From the NCBI RefSeq assembly GCF_015207005.2, contig NZ_JADEXS020000001.1, positions 2,728,001-2,792,000 on the forward strand: a DNA stretch of 64,000 nt, read 5' to 3'. The position numbers were made by a program, and so were the translations under genes. The DNA is from Desmonostoc muscorum LEGE 12446 (GTDB lineage: Bacteria > Cyanobacteriota > Cyanobacteriia > Cyanobacteriales > Nostocaceae). Under the pieces are notes generated by a model. The model searched no databases. It was not told where the DNA came from and saw nothing but the letters and a program-made list of their open reading frames with translations. Positions 9,975-17,283 of the stretch are shown here, one piece after another (within the stretch, counting starts at the first letter, position 1; every line of letters begins with the position of its first letter).

Positions 9975-10260
9975 AAGTGATTTTGCCTCACGTTAAAAAC
10001 CTCGCAAAAACGGGGAAAGCTGAGATGCTAATCCCGTGGTAATCAAAGGAAGTAAAAAGCCTTTGACACCGTACAGCGTAGAGAGTGAAACTAGATTACA
10101 CCGAAAATTAGTGTCTAGAATATAATCTCTCCAAGAGTGCGGGGGCATATGTAAAAAGCACTTTTATTATTGAAGTCACATATGCAAAATGTACGCGGAG
10201 CTACTGCAAATTATCAAGCAGTAGAACTAGGGGATAAAAAGCCTCTAGGGTAACAAAATG
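9975..10260 (+). ncRNA. group I self-splicing intron in nrdJ
   Basis: This 286-nt intron has no ORF. The exon end CGTGTGGT pairs with the internal guide GCCTCACG (9985-9992), giving a P1 with a U.G pair at the 5' splice site. GATTTT (9979-9984) pairs with the first exon-2 bases GAAATC as P10, and the intron ends in G. A P7 pair GAGAG (10081-10085) with CTCTC (10127-10131) encloses a P8-like hairpin (10091-10119). Peripheral hairpins follow (for example CTACTGC/GCAGTAG at 10201-10224). Group I introns are known in cyanobacterial tRNA genes and have been reported in ribonucleotide reductase genes. The small size suggests self-splicing without a homing enzyme. Confidence 0.88.
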
Positions 10261-11334
10261 GAAATCATTGGTAGTAACTTTCACTGTAATTTGTCTGAGG
10301 TTCACCTCAATCAAATTGACCCATATAACTACAAAGAACAAGAGGAGGCTTTCACCGCTGGGGCACTATCTGTAGCAGCACTTTTAAATCACAAATTTCA
10401 AGAGCCACGTTATCAATACAGCCGTGAATTAGACCCAATTGTCGGGGTTTCTTTTACAGGTTTATTTGATTTCTTTGTTCATGCTTTTGGTGTTGATTGG
10501 CTGCGCTGGTGGGAAGCAGGAAGGCCTGCAACTCCCCAAGGATTAGCTTTTAAGCGCGAGGAAGAGAAGTATTTAAGTTTTTGGAAAGATACTGTGCATC
10601 GAGTTGTTTGGGATTATTGCGATCGCCACAATCTCAAACGCCCAAATCGCTGCACCACAGTCCAACCCAGTGGCACTAAAGCTTTATTAACTAATGCTAG
10701 TTCCGGATGGCATCCGCCCAAAGCACAAAGATTTATCCGCCGTATCACCTTCGGCAAAAATGACCCCGTAGCTTTAGCTTGTATTGACTATGGTTACAAC
10801 GTTATTCCCTCGCAATCAGACAAAGACGAACAAGGCAATTTACTCAACGATCCCTTTGATCCACGCGTCAGTGAATGGCTGGTGGAAATCCCCGTTGCTG
10901 TATCTTGGGCTGATTTACCTGGGGCAGATGAAATTGATGTTTCTAAATTTTCAGCCCTAGCTCAATTCGATTTTGTCCTCCAAGTTCAGCGTTATTATGT
11001 GAGTCACAACACATCAGCAACTCTAGAACTCCGCTCTGATGAAGTCGAGAGTCTTGGAGAGCGCATCTACGAAAGCATCCACAACGATGAAGGATATATT
11101 TCCGCAGCACTTTTAGCCCGCTTTGACGATTTGCAATCCTTCCCACGTTTGCCGTTTGAACCAATAGATAAAGCAACTTGCGATCGCTTAACTAAAGAAG
11201 TCAAAGCACGCCGCAAAACAGATGATTTCTGTGCAGTGCTAAGCCGCTACGATTTAGGCGAAATGTCAGAAGCTGGCCCTAGTGGTTGTGATTCCGATAA
11301 GTGTATGTTTCCCGATCAGCAACCAAGTTCATAA
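10261..11334 (+). CDS. nrdJ: adenosylcobalamin-dependent ribonucleoside-triphosphate reductase, exon 2
   Basis: Encodes residues 410-766 of the spliced enzyme. It opens with EIIGSNFHCNLSEV, whose cysteine (418) is the partner in the active-site disulfide. The C-terminal redox pair is CDSDKC (residues 752 and 757), with the CX4C spacing typical of the monomeric class II enzyme that is re-reduced by thioredoxin. The ATG at 10258 would give an unnatural start inside the active-site loop; it spans the last three intron bases and is not used. Downstream comes a purine-rich repeat, then an unknown small gene. Confidence 0.93.
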   Translation, partial: EIIGSNFHCNLSEVHLNQIDPYNYKEQEEAFTAGALSVAALLNHKFQEPRYQYSRELDPIVGVSFTGLFDFFVHAFGVDWLRWWEAGRPATPQGLAFKREEEKYLSFWKDTVHRVVWDYCDRHNLKRPNRCTTVQPSGTKALLTNASSGWHPPKAQRFIRRITFGKNDPVALACIDYGYNVIPSQSDKDEQGNLLNDPFDPRVSEWLVEIPVAVSWADLPGADEIDVSKFSALAQFDFVLQVQRYYVSHNTSATLELRSDEVESLGERIYESIHNDEGYISAALLARFDDLQSFPRLPFEPIDKATCDRLTKEVKARRKTDDFCAVLSRYDLGEMSEAGPSGCDSDKCMFPDQQPSS

Positions 11335-11462
11335 GGGCAGTGGGGAGTAGGGAGTGGGGAGTGGGGGGATGAGGGAGATGAGGGAGATGAGGGAGAATAA
11401 CTCCTAACTCAGCACTCCCAATACCCCATACCCCATGCCCCATGCCCCATGCCCAATGCCCT
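11335..11462. repeat. G-rich degenerate heptad repeats with complementary C-rich arm
   Basis: GGGAGTGGGGAGTG and (GATGAGGGA)n tracts at 11340-11396 are followed by CCCATGCCCCATG-type repeats at 11420-11460. Together they can fold as a long imperfect hairpin. The same pairing of repeats recurs after ggt (25905-26050) and at 48155-48270. Confidence 0.7.
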
Positions 11463-11521
11463 AACACGTTACGATTGATTAAAAAGTAATAATTTTTTAT
11501 GGCAAAGCCAGGAGACTCTTA

Positions 11522-11740
11522 ATGTTCATTGACGAATTGTCACCTATATTCAGAGAATTTACTCAGCATCCAGCTTCATTTCTTGGTGGGCTATTCTCCG
11601 GTGTGCTTCGACTCAACCTTAGAGAAGATCCCGTTAAAAGCTGGCTAGATCAGCAAACCCACTCAAGTAGCTACACTGCCAATTCAACGGAGGCACATAA
11701 CGGCAAAGCTACTGGACCTCAGCGGATTGCGATTGACTAA
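11522..11740 (+). CDS. small conserved-looking protein, function unknown
   Basis: A 72-residue protein with a good ribosome site (AGGAG about ten bases before the ATG). The N-terminal half is ordered and hydrophobic-patterned (FIDELSPIFREFTQHPASFLGGLFSGVLRLNL), and the C-terminal half is polar and probably flexible. There is no signal peptide and no motif that I recognise. It sits alone between nrdJ and the RNA-binding protein gene. Confidence 0.6.
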   Translation: MFIDELSPIFREFTQHPASFLGGLFSGVLRLNLREDPVKSWLDQQTHSSSYTANSTEAHNGKATGPQRIAID

Positions 11741-11983
11741 ATTCTTGGGGAATCACAAATCCAGTTAATCATTTTGCCAAAGCGAACCATCTCACCCCAT
11801 CTGTCAGTGTCCCTTTGTTTTTTACCTACAGGGGAATCAAAGACTGTAGGGGGGTGAGAAATATTGATTTTGTGTAATAAGAGTTTGTAAAATCTCGTAC
11901 TTTGAAAAACGTCACAATCAGTTATTATATGAGCGTATGTGTAAGTTCAGCCAATAGTACCTGATTTACTGCTCCCCTCAAAC

Positions 11984-12040
11984 ATTCACCAAGCCGTTGG
12001 TGAATCAGAGAGGAATATGCAATATTTGCAATTTTGTTAA
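11984..12040 (+). promoter_or_regulatory. leader hairpin and short upstream ORF before the RRM gene
   Basis: ATTCACCAA (11984-11992) and TTGGTGAAT (11997-12005) form a perfect nine-base-pair hairpin with a GCCG loop. Directly after it, GAGAGGAAT precedes an ATG at 12017 that opens a seven-codon ORF (M-Q-Y-L-Q-F-C, stop at 12038-12040). This lies 54 bases before the RRM gene. Cyanobacterial cold-responsive rbp genes are known to be controlled through their 5' untranslated regions; a role here is inference. The rest of the 11741-12093 spacer holds no gene. Confidence 0.4.
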
Positions 12041-12093
12041 ATCTGTTTTTCAGCTGAACTGATCGCTCTTTGTTGAAAATTACCTGATCTCAC

Positions 12094-12378
12094 ATGACTA
12101 TTTACGTTGGAAATCTTTCCTACCGCGCTACTGAAGCAGACTTAAGAGCAGTGTTTGCAGACTACGGCGAGGTCAAAAGAGTTGTTTTGCCTACTGACCG
12201 CGAAACAGGGCGACTGCGGGGCTTTGCCTTTGTTGATATGAATGAAGACGCTCAAGAGGACGCAGCCATCACAGAATTAGATGGTGCAGAATGGATGGGT
12301 CGTCAACTGAGAGTTAACAAAGCTAAACCACGAGAGGATAATCCACGAGGTAGCTGGTCAAAGAAACAAGATTTTTAA
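12094..12378 (+). CDS. RRM-domain RNA-binding protein (cyanobacterial Rbp type)
   Basis: A 94-residue protein consisting of one RNA recognition motif. RNP2 (IYVGNLSY, residues 3-10) and RNP1 (RGFAFVDM, about 43-50) are intact. The tail is short and lacks the glycine-rich region of the cold-induced RbpA proteins, so it resembles the short, RbpD/RbpG-like group. These proteins bind single-stranded RNA in the cytoplasm and some help localise thylakoid mRNAs. It is a single gene with a long leader. Confidence 0.92.
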   Translation: MTIYVGNLSYRATEADLRAVFADYGEVKRVVLPTDRETGRLRGFAFVDMNEDAQEDAAITELDGAEWMGRQLRVNKAKPREDNPRGSWSKKQDF

Positions 12379-12460
12379 TCAAACACGAGTTTCTAGTATA
12401 GCAAATTATTTCCTAGTCATGTAAGACCAAGTGGCTAAAATTGACTAGAAACAATTTAGG

Positions 12461-12587
12461 TAGGGATTTCCAAATAAAAAACATTCAACTTTTCTTGTGG
12501 GGTGGGCGTCTCGCCCGCCCGTAAGTAAGGGGAGACTTTCTGAAGCACGCCACAAGATTGGATAATTTATTTTCTGGTAATCTCTTA
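12461..12587. mobile_element. MITE-like element, family A copy 3
   Basis: The left end TAGGGATTTCCAAATAAAAAA is complementary in pattern to the right end TTGGATAATTTATTTTCTGG...CTCTTA. Its middle carries a different hairpin (GGGTGGGCG/CGCCCGCCC near 12500-12520). It shares the right-end sequence with the elements at 7508 and 8393. The remainder of the 12379-12702 spacer shows nothing else. Confidence 0.5.
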
Positions 12588-12702
12588 GGCAAGAAACAAC
12601 TTGATAGAACTACGCCCGATTAGTTGTGATCGCTTAAATATGTATCCCAACTAGTCGGCTTTTATCCAGCAAAAAATCCTATAGCCACCCTGACATGGAA
12701 AC

Positions 12703-13872
12703 ATGGAATCCCTAACCTCTCGTATGCAAGCGATACAATCGCCGATTATTCCTGTGGTTGGGGAACTAATCAAAAATTCTCCTGGAACAATCTCTTTAGG
12801 ACAAGGTGTTGTTCATTACAGTCCCCCACCTGAAGCAATAGAGTTTTTACCAAAATTCCTCGCCGATTCTGCTAATCATCTGTACAAATCAGTTGAAGGA
12901 ATTCCCCCATTGGTGACAGCACTTGCAGGAAAATTGCAAGCCTTCAATGGTATTGAAATTAATGGGGAAAACTGCATCGTCGTGACAGCGGGAAGCAATA
13001 TGGGATTTATGAATGCCATTCTTGCAATCACCAACCCAGGCGATGAAATTATTCTGAATACGCCGTACTATTTCAACCACGAAATGGCGATCGCAATGAC
13101 TGGTTGTCGTCCGGTGTTAGTAGAGACGGATGAAAATTACCAACTGCGTCCACAGGCGATCGCTCAAGCAATAACTCCTAAAACACGGGCTGTGGTGACA
13201 ATTTCACCAAATAATCCCACTGGGGTTGTCTATGGTGAAACAACCTTGCACCAGGTAAATGAAATCTGTAGGACTCACAACATTTATCACATCAGCGATG
13301 AAGCCTATGAATACTTTACCTACGATGGGGTAAAACACATCTCACCTGCTAGATTTGCTGGTAGTAGCAAGTACACCATTTCTCTCTACAGCCTTTCCAA
13401 AGCCTACGGTTTTGCAAGTTGGCGCATTGGCTACATGGTGATTCCTCAACACTTGCTTGGCGCCGTCAAAAAAGTCCAGGATACAATTTTAATTTGTCCA
13501 CCAGTAATTTCCCAATATGCAGCCTTAGGAGCATTGCAGGCAAAAGAAGAGTATTTGAAGGAAAATATTGGAGCGATTACCCAAGTACGCAAACTAGTGC
13601 TAAACTCCTTGAACCGTCTCCAAAGTTTATGTACCATTACACCCGCCAATGGCGCTTTTTATTTTTTCCTCAAAGTTCACACCCAAATGGATGCTTTTGA
13701 ATTAGTTAAAAGACTCATCGAAGAATATAAAGTAGCAGTTATTCCAGGTACAACCTTTGGTATAAATAATGGATGTTATCTGCGCGTTGCTTATGGTGCG
13801 CTACAACAAGAGACCGCAAAAGAAGGTATAGAAAGATTAGTACAAGGTTTGCAAAATATAGTTAAGAGTTAA
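12703..13872 (+). CDS. PLP-dependent aminotransferase, class I/II
   Basis: A 389-residue fold-type I aminotransferase. The PLP lysine is K233 in SLSKAYGFASWRIGY. Other signatures are GQGVVHYSPP near the N-terminus, ISPNNPTGVVY (substrate/PLP loop), the aspartate in ISDEAYEYF, and a C-terminal LRVAYG containing the arginine that binds the substrate carboxylate. It resembles the aspartate/aromatic or kynurenine-type aminotransferase subgroup; the exact substrate cannot be read from sequence. The YjbQ gene follows 49 bases downstream and may be co-transcribed. Confidence 0.9.
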   Translation: MESLTSRMQAIQSPIIPVVGELIKNSPGTISLGQGVVHYSPPPEAIEFLPKFLADSANHLYKSVEGIPPLVTALAGKLQAFNGIEINGENCIVVTAGSNMGFMNAILAITNPGDEIILNTPYYFNHEMAIAMTGCRPVLVETDENYQLRPQAIAQAITPKTRAVVTISPNNPTGVVYGETTLHQVNEICRTHNIYHISDEAYEYFTYDGVKHISPARFAGSSKYTISLYSLSKAYGFASWRIGYMVIPQHLLGAVKKVQDTILICPPVISQYAALGALQAKEEYLKENIGAITQVRKLVLNSLNRLQSLCTITPANGAFYFFLKVHTQMDAFELVKRLIEEYKVAVIPGTTFGINNGCYLRVAYGALQQETAKEGIERLVQGLQNIVKS

Positions 13873-13921
13873 TCAATATTGGATTTTAGATTTTGTTGAC
13901 AATCAAAAATTATTTGAAGAG

Positions 13922-14359
13922 ATGCCAATTATTAATAAATTAATTGAAATTCAAACTGAACCCAAAATTAATATTCATAATATAACGCCACAAATTCAAG
14001 AGTTGATTATTTCAACATCAATCAAGAATGGACAAGTTTTAGTATTTTCTCGACACACTACAACAGCTTTAGCTATCAACGAAAATGAAGTCAGATTGCT
14101 AGAAGATATAAAAGTTTTCTTGCAAAAATTAGCGCCTGAATCAGACCGCTATTTGCATAATGACTTGCATTTGAGAGATGTTCCAGAAGATGAACCGATT
14201 AATGCTCACTCTCATTTGATGGCAATGATGCTCACCACTAGTGAAATAATTCCCATTGTGGATGGTAAATTAGCTTTGGGAACCTGGCAATCTGTGTTGT
14301 TTTTTGAGTTGGATGGCCCGCGGAAAAGAACAGTATTTGTACAAATTTCTGGTGAATAA
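13922..14359 (+). CDS. YjbQ/UPF0047 family protein
   Basis: A 145-residue protein of the YjbQ family. Family landmarks are VFSRHTTTALAINENE (about residues 41-56), YLHNDLH, a conserved AHSHLMAMML and the C-terminal LGTWQSVLFFELDGPRKR. Histidines in these motifs are thought to bind a metal. Some members have weak thiamine-phosphate synthase activity, but the physiological role is unsettled. It lies close behind the aminotransferase gene in the same direction. Confidence 0.9.
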   Translation: MPIINKLIEIQTEPKINIHNITPQIQELIISTSIKNGQVLVFSRHTTTALAINENEVRLLEDIKVFLQKLAPESDRYLHNDLHLRDVPEDEPINAHSHLMAMMLTTSEIIPIVDGKLALGTWQSVLFFELDGPRKRTVFVQISGE

Positions 14360-14474
14360 TGTAACCTTATACCTACAATGCTCGCAAATTATCTCAAATC
14401 TAAGAGCATTAGGAACATGACTAAAAAATTCATCAGTTAAATAGGCTTTTTCAACATATCTTCTATCAAAGTTA

Positions 14475-15617
14475 ATGGATATTTATCAAGTTGGAATTCG
14501 TCCACTGTTGTTTAATCTGGTAAAAGCAGATCCAGAGTGGTTACACCAGCAGACAATTCGCAGTTTTAATTGGCTATTAGAAACTGGCACTTACCCGCCT
14601 GCTAGTTGGGTAAATCACCGCCTACAAAAATCTTTGTGTTTGTACGATTCACGCCTAGAACAAAATTTGTTTGGGTTAAAGTTCCCAAATCCTGTAGGTT
14701 TAGCGGCTGGGTTTGACAAGGATGGTGTTGCTGCTAGCATTTGGTCTAGCCTGGGTTTCGGTTTTGCGGAATTGGGAACTGTAACTTTTCATCCACAGCC
14801 AGGAAATCCCCGTCCCCGCTTGTTTCGCTTGCCGTTGGATAAAGCTGCTCTCAATCGGATGGGCTTTAATAATAATGGTGCAGCAGCAATGGCAGCAAGG
14901 TTAGCAGGCGAAAAGCAAGAGTTAACTCGATTAATACCCATAGGGATAAATTTGGGTAAATCTAAGATAACTCCCCTAGAAGCAGCCGCACAGGATTATC
15001 TTGATAGTTTTCGCCTACTCAAGAATTTGGGAGATTATTTTGTTGTTAATGTCTCTTCGCCAAATACACCAGGGTTAAGATCGCTCCAAGATGCTACCAT
15101 GCTCAGTGCCATCTTAGAATTATTACAAACAGAGAACACTTCACAAAAACCTATTTTTGTCAAGATAGCGCCAGATTTAGAATGGCAAGCGATCGCTGAC
15201 ATTATAACTCTTGCTAAAACTTACCAATTGGCGGGAATTATCGCTACTAACACCACTATCCGCCGTGATGGACTGAAAACCCAGGTGATTGAGCAAACTG
15301 GCAAATCACCCCAGTCAGAAGCTGGCGGAATTAGCGGTGAACCATTGCGCGATCGCTCCACTGAGGTAATTCGTTTTATTTGGCAGCAAACTCAAGGAAA
15401 AATCCCCATTATCGGCGTTGGTGGCATTTTTTCCGCAGAAGATGCCTGGGAAAAAATTATTGCTGGTGCTAGCTTAATCCAGGTTTATACAGGCTGGATT
15501 TACGAAGGTCCACTGATGGTACGCCGGATTCTTACAGGTTTGCTTTCCCATTTAGAACAAAGCGGATTAAATTCCATCAGCGAAGCTGTAGGTTTGGAAG
15601 TAAAAAGTAAAAAGTAA
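14475..15617 (+). CDS. pyrD: dihydroorotate dehydrogenase (quinone), class 2
   Basis: Oxidises dihydroorotate to orotate in pyrimidine synthesis and passes electrons to quinone at the membrane. The 380-residue length and the N-terminal helical extension (residues 1-45), which forms the quinone tunnel, indicate class 2. Visible motifs are [37 protein letters not shown] with the catalytic serine, the TNTT loop and the FMN-phosphate site [11 protein letters not shown]. It is convergent with the next gene. Confidence 0.95.
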   Translation: MDIYQVGIRPLLFNLVKADPEWLHQQTIRSFNWLLETGTYPPASWVNHRLQKSLCLYDSRLEQNLFGLKFPNPVGLAAGFDKDGVAASIWSSLGFGFAELGTVTFHPQPGNPRPRLFRLPLDKAALNRMGFNNNGAAAMAARLAGEKQELTRLIPIGINLGKSKITPLEAAAQDYLDSFRLLKNLGDYFVVNVSSPNTPGLRSLQDATMLSAILELLQTENTSQKPIFVKIAPDLEWQAIADIITLAKTYQLAGIIATNTTIRRDGLKTQVIEQTGKSPQSEAGGISGEPLRDRSTEVIRFIWQQTQGKIPIIGVGGIFSAEDAWEKIIAGASLIQVYTGWIYEGPLMVRRILTGLLSHLEQSGLNSISEAVGLEVKSKK

Positions 15618-15651
15618 AGTCTGAAGTTCTTTACTTTTGCCTTTTGCCTTC

Positions 15652-16377
15652 TTATTCTTCCTCCAGAGGGAAAAACTCTTTAGTTCTTTCCGAGTAAGAC
15701 CAGGCGATACCATCGGGGTCTCTGCTGCGACTCCACTCTGGAAATTCTGGGTCGTTACGACGTTTATAAACCGTGCTGGAATAGACATTTAGCCGCTTAG
15801 CTAGCTCAGATTGAATCAGAGAGCCAAAAACTAATTGTTTTTCCAGCGTTCCTGTTACTTGGTTATGGGTTGGCTGTGGGAGTGATTCAGTTTCTAGTTC
15901 TTCCTCCTGTGGGGTTGGTGGCGGTGGTGCTAAAAGCGATCGCGCAGTTTTGGTAACTGCTTGAGCTGGAAGTTGTCTCACAGGCTCGCTACTGTCAAGA
16001 ATATTGCCCAGAATGCTGGCAGTTATAAAGTAATAATACTGAGTTTCCTCTTCAGAATTTACGATACTAGCACCAAATTCCTGAGCTTTACTATCTAAGT
16101 AGCGTTTTGCCGTTGTTCCAGGAAAATTACCCCTGATCGCCAAGTCCATTGGCGTCAGTCTGCCCTGGTTTTCCCGAACTAACTGATGAAAAAGCGGGTT
16201 AACTCGTAGAGTCCACTGTTGCCATTGATATTCCTGCCACAGTTTGAAGGCAATTACCAGCACAATTACTGCCAGTAAAATTCTCCAGGTGGCAACCAGG
16301 AAAATAATCAAAAACGAGAGGGGCAAAAGTATAACGAGAAAAGCCTTACCGTTACCTTCTATGGATTGTTCACTCAT
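15652..16377 (-). CDS. membrane-anchored protein with C-terminal HTH-like domain
   Basis: I start this at the ATG at 16377 (241 residues); the longer reading from 16392 uses TTG. Two adjacent hydrophobic segments (about residues 13-45) form an N-terminal membrane anchor. A middle region (LTPMDLAIRGNFPGTTAKRYLDSKAQEFGA) looks like a first winged-helix fold, followed by a proline-rich linker. A C-terminal segment SELAKRLNVYSSTVYKRRND has clear helix-turn-helix character. DNA binding is inferred from this pattern only. The promoter region carries a cluster of TTTGCC/GGCAAA palindromes. Confidence 0.65.
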   Translation of the reverse strand: MSEQSIEGNGKAFLVILLPLSFLIIFLVATWRILLAVIVLVIAFKLWQEYQWQQWTLRVNPLFHQLVRENQGRLTPMDLAIRGNFPGTTAKRYLDSKAQEFGASIVNSEEETQYYYFITASILGNILDSSEPVRQLPAQAVTKTARSLLAPPPPTPQEEELETESLPQPTHNQVTGTLEKQLVFGSLIQSELAKRLNVYSSTVYKRRNDPEFPEWSRSRDPDGIAWSYSERTKEFFPLEEE

Positions 16378-16381
16378 GCTG

Positions 16382-16555
16382 ATTTTTGCCAAGTGAATTT
16401 TGGAAAATAATATTATTATCTTGGCAAAAATTTGTCCGTTTTTTTGTATAGTTTGGCAAATTTGCCGGCAAAAAGTTTATTTGCTAGGTATTATAGTCCT
16501 CTAAACCCTAGAAATTGAACGCTGTAAGTGAAAAATTAGGCAAAATTTGTTTGCC
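16382..16555. promoter_or_regulatory. cluster of TTTGCC/GGCAAA inverted repeats (candidate operators)
   Basis: ATTTTTGCCAAG (16382-16393) and CTTGGCAAAAAT (16420-16431) form a perfect 12-bp inverted repeat. The perfect palindromes GGCAAATTTGCC (16455-16466) and TTTGCCGGCAAA (16461-16472) overlap. A further GGCAAA...TTTGCC pair is at 16539-16555. The cluster lies between the HTH-like membrane protein gene (minus) and the Y-RNA array (plus), so it could control either or both. Confidence 0.55.
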
Positions 16556-16630
16556 AGATGACCAGATGAGATGAGAGTGTAGCGATCGCACCTGCGTACA
16601 CGAATACAAATAAATTAGCTTGCCAGACAC

Positions 16631-16659
16631 TTGACACATTGTATTACATGTACTACATC
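16631..16659 (+). promoter_or_regulatory. possible promoter of the Y-RNA array
   Basis: A consensus -35 TTGACA (16631-16636) is followed 17 bases later by a weak -10 TACATC (16654-16659). It lies about 50 bases before the first tRNA-like element. The -10 match is poor, so this is tentative. Confidence 0.35.
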
Positions 16660-16717
16660 AATATACAAGCTATTAAATTCAATCCAAAATTCAAAATCTC
16701 AAATCCAAAATTTTCAT

Positions 16718-16847
16718 GTGGTGGATAGCTCAGTCGATAGAGCGCCTAAATATCCTTATTCACCCCTTGCCTGCAAAGGCCGACGAATTGAGGGTTATCG
16801 CCTGCCAAGCGGGAGGTCGCGGGTTCAAATCCCGCTCCACTACACCA
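16718..16847 (+). ncRNA. tRNA-like Y RNA, copy 1
   Basis: This 130-nt element has an eight-base-pair acceptor-like stem (GTGGTGGA 16718-16725 with TCCACTAC 16836-16843), a D arm (GCTC...GAGC, 16728-16743) and a perfect TpsiC arm (16819-16835), followed by an encoded ACCA. It has no anticodon arm. In that place is a hairpin with CTTGCC (16766-16771), loop TGCAAA and GGCCGACGAA (16778-16787), then AGGGTTATCG. The CUUG/GACGAA core resembles the Ro-binding helix of Y RNAs, and a Ro60-family gene lies just downstream. tRNA-like (YrlA-type) Y RNAs are known in other bacteria; this identification is by structure and context. Confidence 0.8.
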
Positions 16848-16920
16848 AATAATTTTAGATTTTAGATTTTAGATTTTGGATTGAATCTAAAATCCAAAAT
16901 CCAAAATCCAAAATTTTCAT
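16848..16920. repeat. inter-Y-RNA spacer repeat
   Basis: GATTTTA heptads followed by complementary TAAAATC-type heptads form a self-complementary spacer. A near-identical copy lies at 17048-17120, and half a copy precedes the first element at 16675-16717. Confidence 0.75.
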
Positions 16921-17047
16921 GTGGCGGGTAGCTCAGTGGTAGAGCGCTAAACATCCTTGTTCACCCCTTGCCTGCAAAGGCCGACGAATTAGGGTTATCG
17001 ATTAGGGTTCGAGAGGTCGCGGGTTCAAATCCCGCCCCGTTACACCA
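16921..17047 (+). ncRNA. tRNA-like Y RNA, copy 2
   Basis: A 127-nt element with the same plan as copy 1 and 203 bases downstream of it. The acceptor-like stem GTGGCGGG/CCCGTTAC (16921-16928, 17036-17043) keeps eight pairs through two compensating G.U pairs, which argues for selection on structure. The D arm (16931-16945) has the GG pair of a true D loop (AGTGGTA), the TpsiC arm is perfect (17019-17035), and ACCA is encoded at 17044-17047. The Y hairpin (16968-16990) is identical to that of copy 1. There is no anticodon stem. Confidence 0.8.
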
Positions 17048-17120
17048 AATAATTTTAGATTTTAGATTTTAGATTTTGGATTGAATCTAAAATCTAAAAT
17101 CCGAAATCCAAAATTTTCAT

Positions 17121-17246
17121 GTGGCAGGTAGCTCAGTGGTAGAGCGCCGAAAAACATCCTTGTTCACACCTTGCCTGAAAAGGCCGACGAATTAGGGTTA
17201 TCGCATTTTAAGCCGGATGTCGCAAGTTCAAATCCTGCCCTGCCAC
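17121..17246 (+). ncRNA. tRNA-like Y RNA, copy 3
   Basis: A 126-nt element. The acceptor-like stem GTGGCAGG/CCTGCCAC (17121-17128, 17239-17246) is a perfect eight pairs. The D arm lies at 17131-17145, and the T arm (17222-17238) has one A.C mismatch. The Y hairpin is TTGCCTGAAAAGGCCGACGAA, with one loop change from copies 1-2 (TGCAAA becomes TGAAAA). No CCA is encoded; CTTT follows. The rsr start codon lies 37 bases downstream. Confidence 0.78.
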
Positions 17247-17255
17247 CTTTCATTT

Positions 17256-17275
17256 TTGCCTGCAAAGGCCGGGAG
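17256..17275 (+). promoter_or_regulatory. Y-hairpin copy in the rsr leader, next to the ribosome site
   Basis: TTGCCTGCAAAGGCCG (17256-17271) is identical to the hairpin tip of Y-RNA copies 1 and 2. It runs directly into GGGAG (17271-17275), the ribosome-binding site of rsr, eight bases before the ATG. Binding of Ro protein to its own mRNA is conceivable but unproved. Confidence 0.5.
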
Positions 17276-17283
17276 ATGAAGCG

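Noticed and set aside
10258..11334. A separate gene starting at the ATG at 10258
   Set aside because: The ATG consists of the last three intron bases, and the protein would begin in the middle of the active-site loop. It is exon 2 of nrdJ.
16631..16852. ORF of 73 codons over the first Y RNA
   Set aside because: It is a chance reading through repeats and a structured RNA gene.
16718..17246. The tRNA-like elements as true tRNA genes with introns
   Set aside because: No anticodon stem can be built after the D arm in any copy, the insert is about 40 bases too short for a group I intron and lacks its P7 motifs, and the elements flank a Ro gene. Y RNAs fit better.
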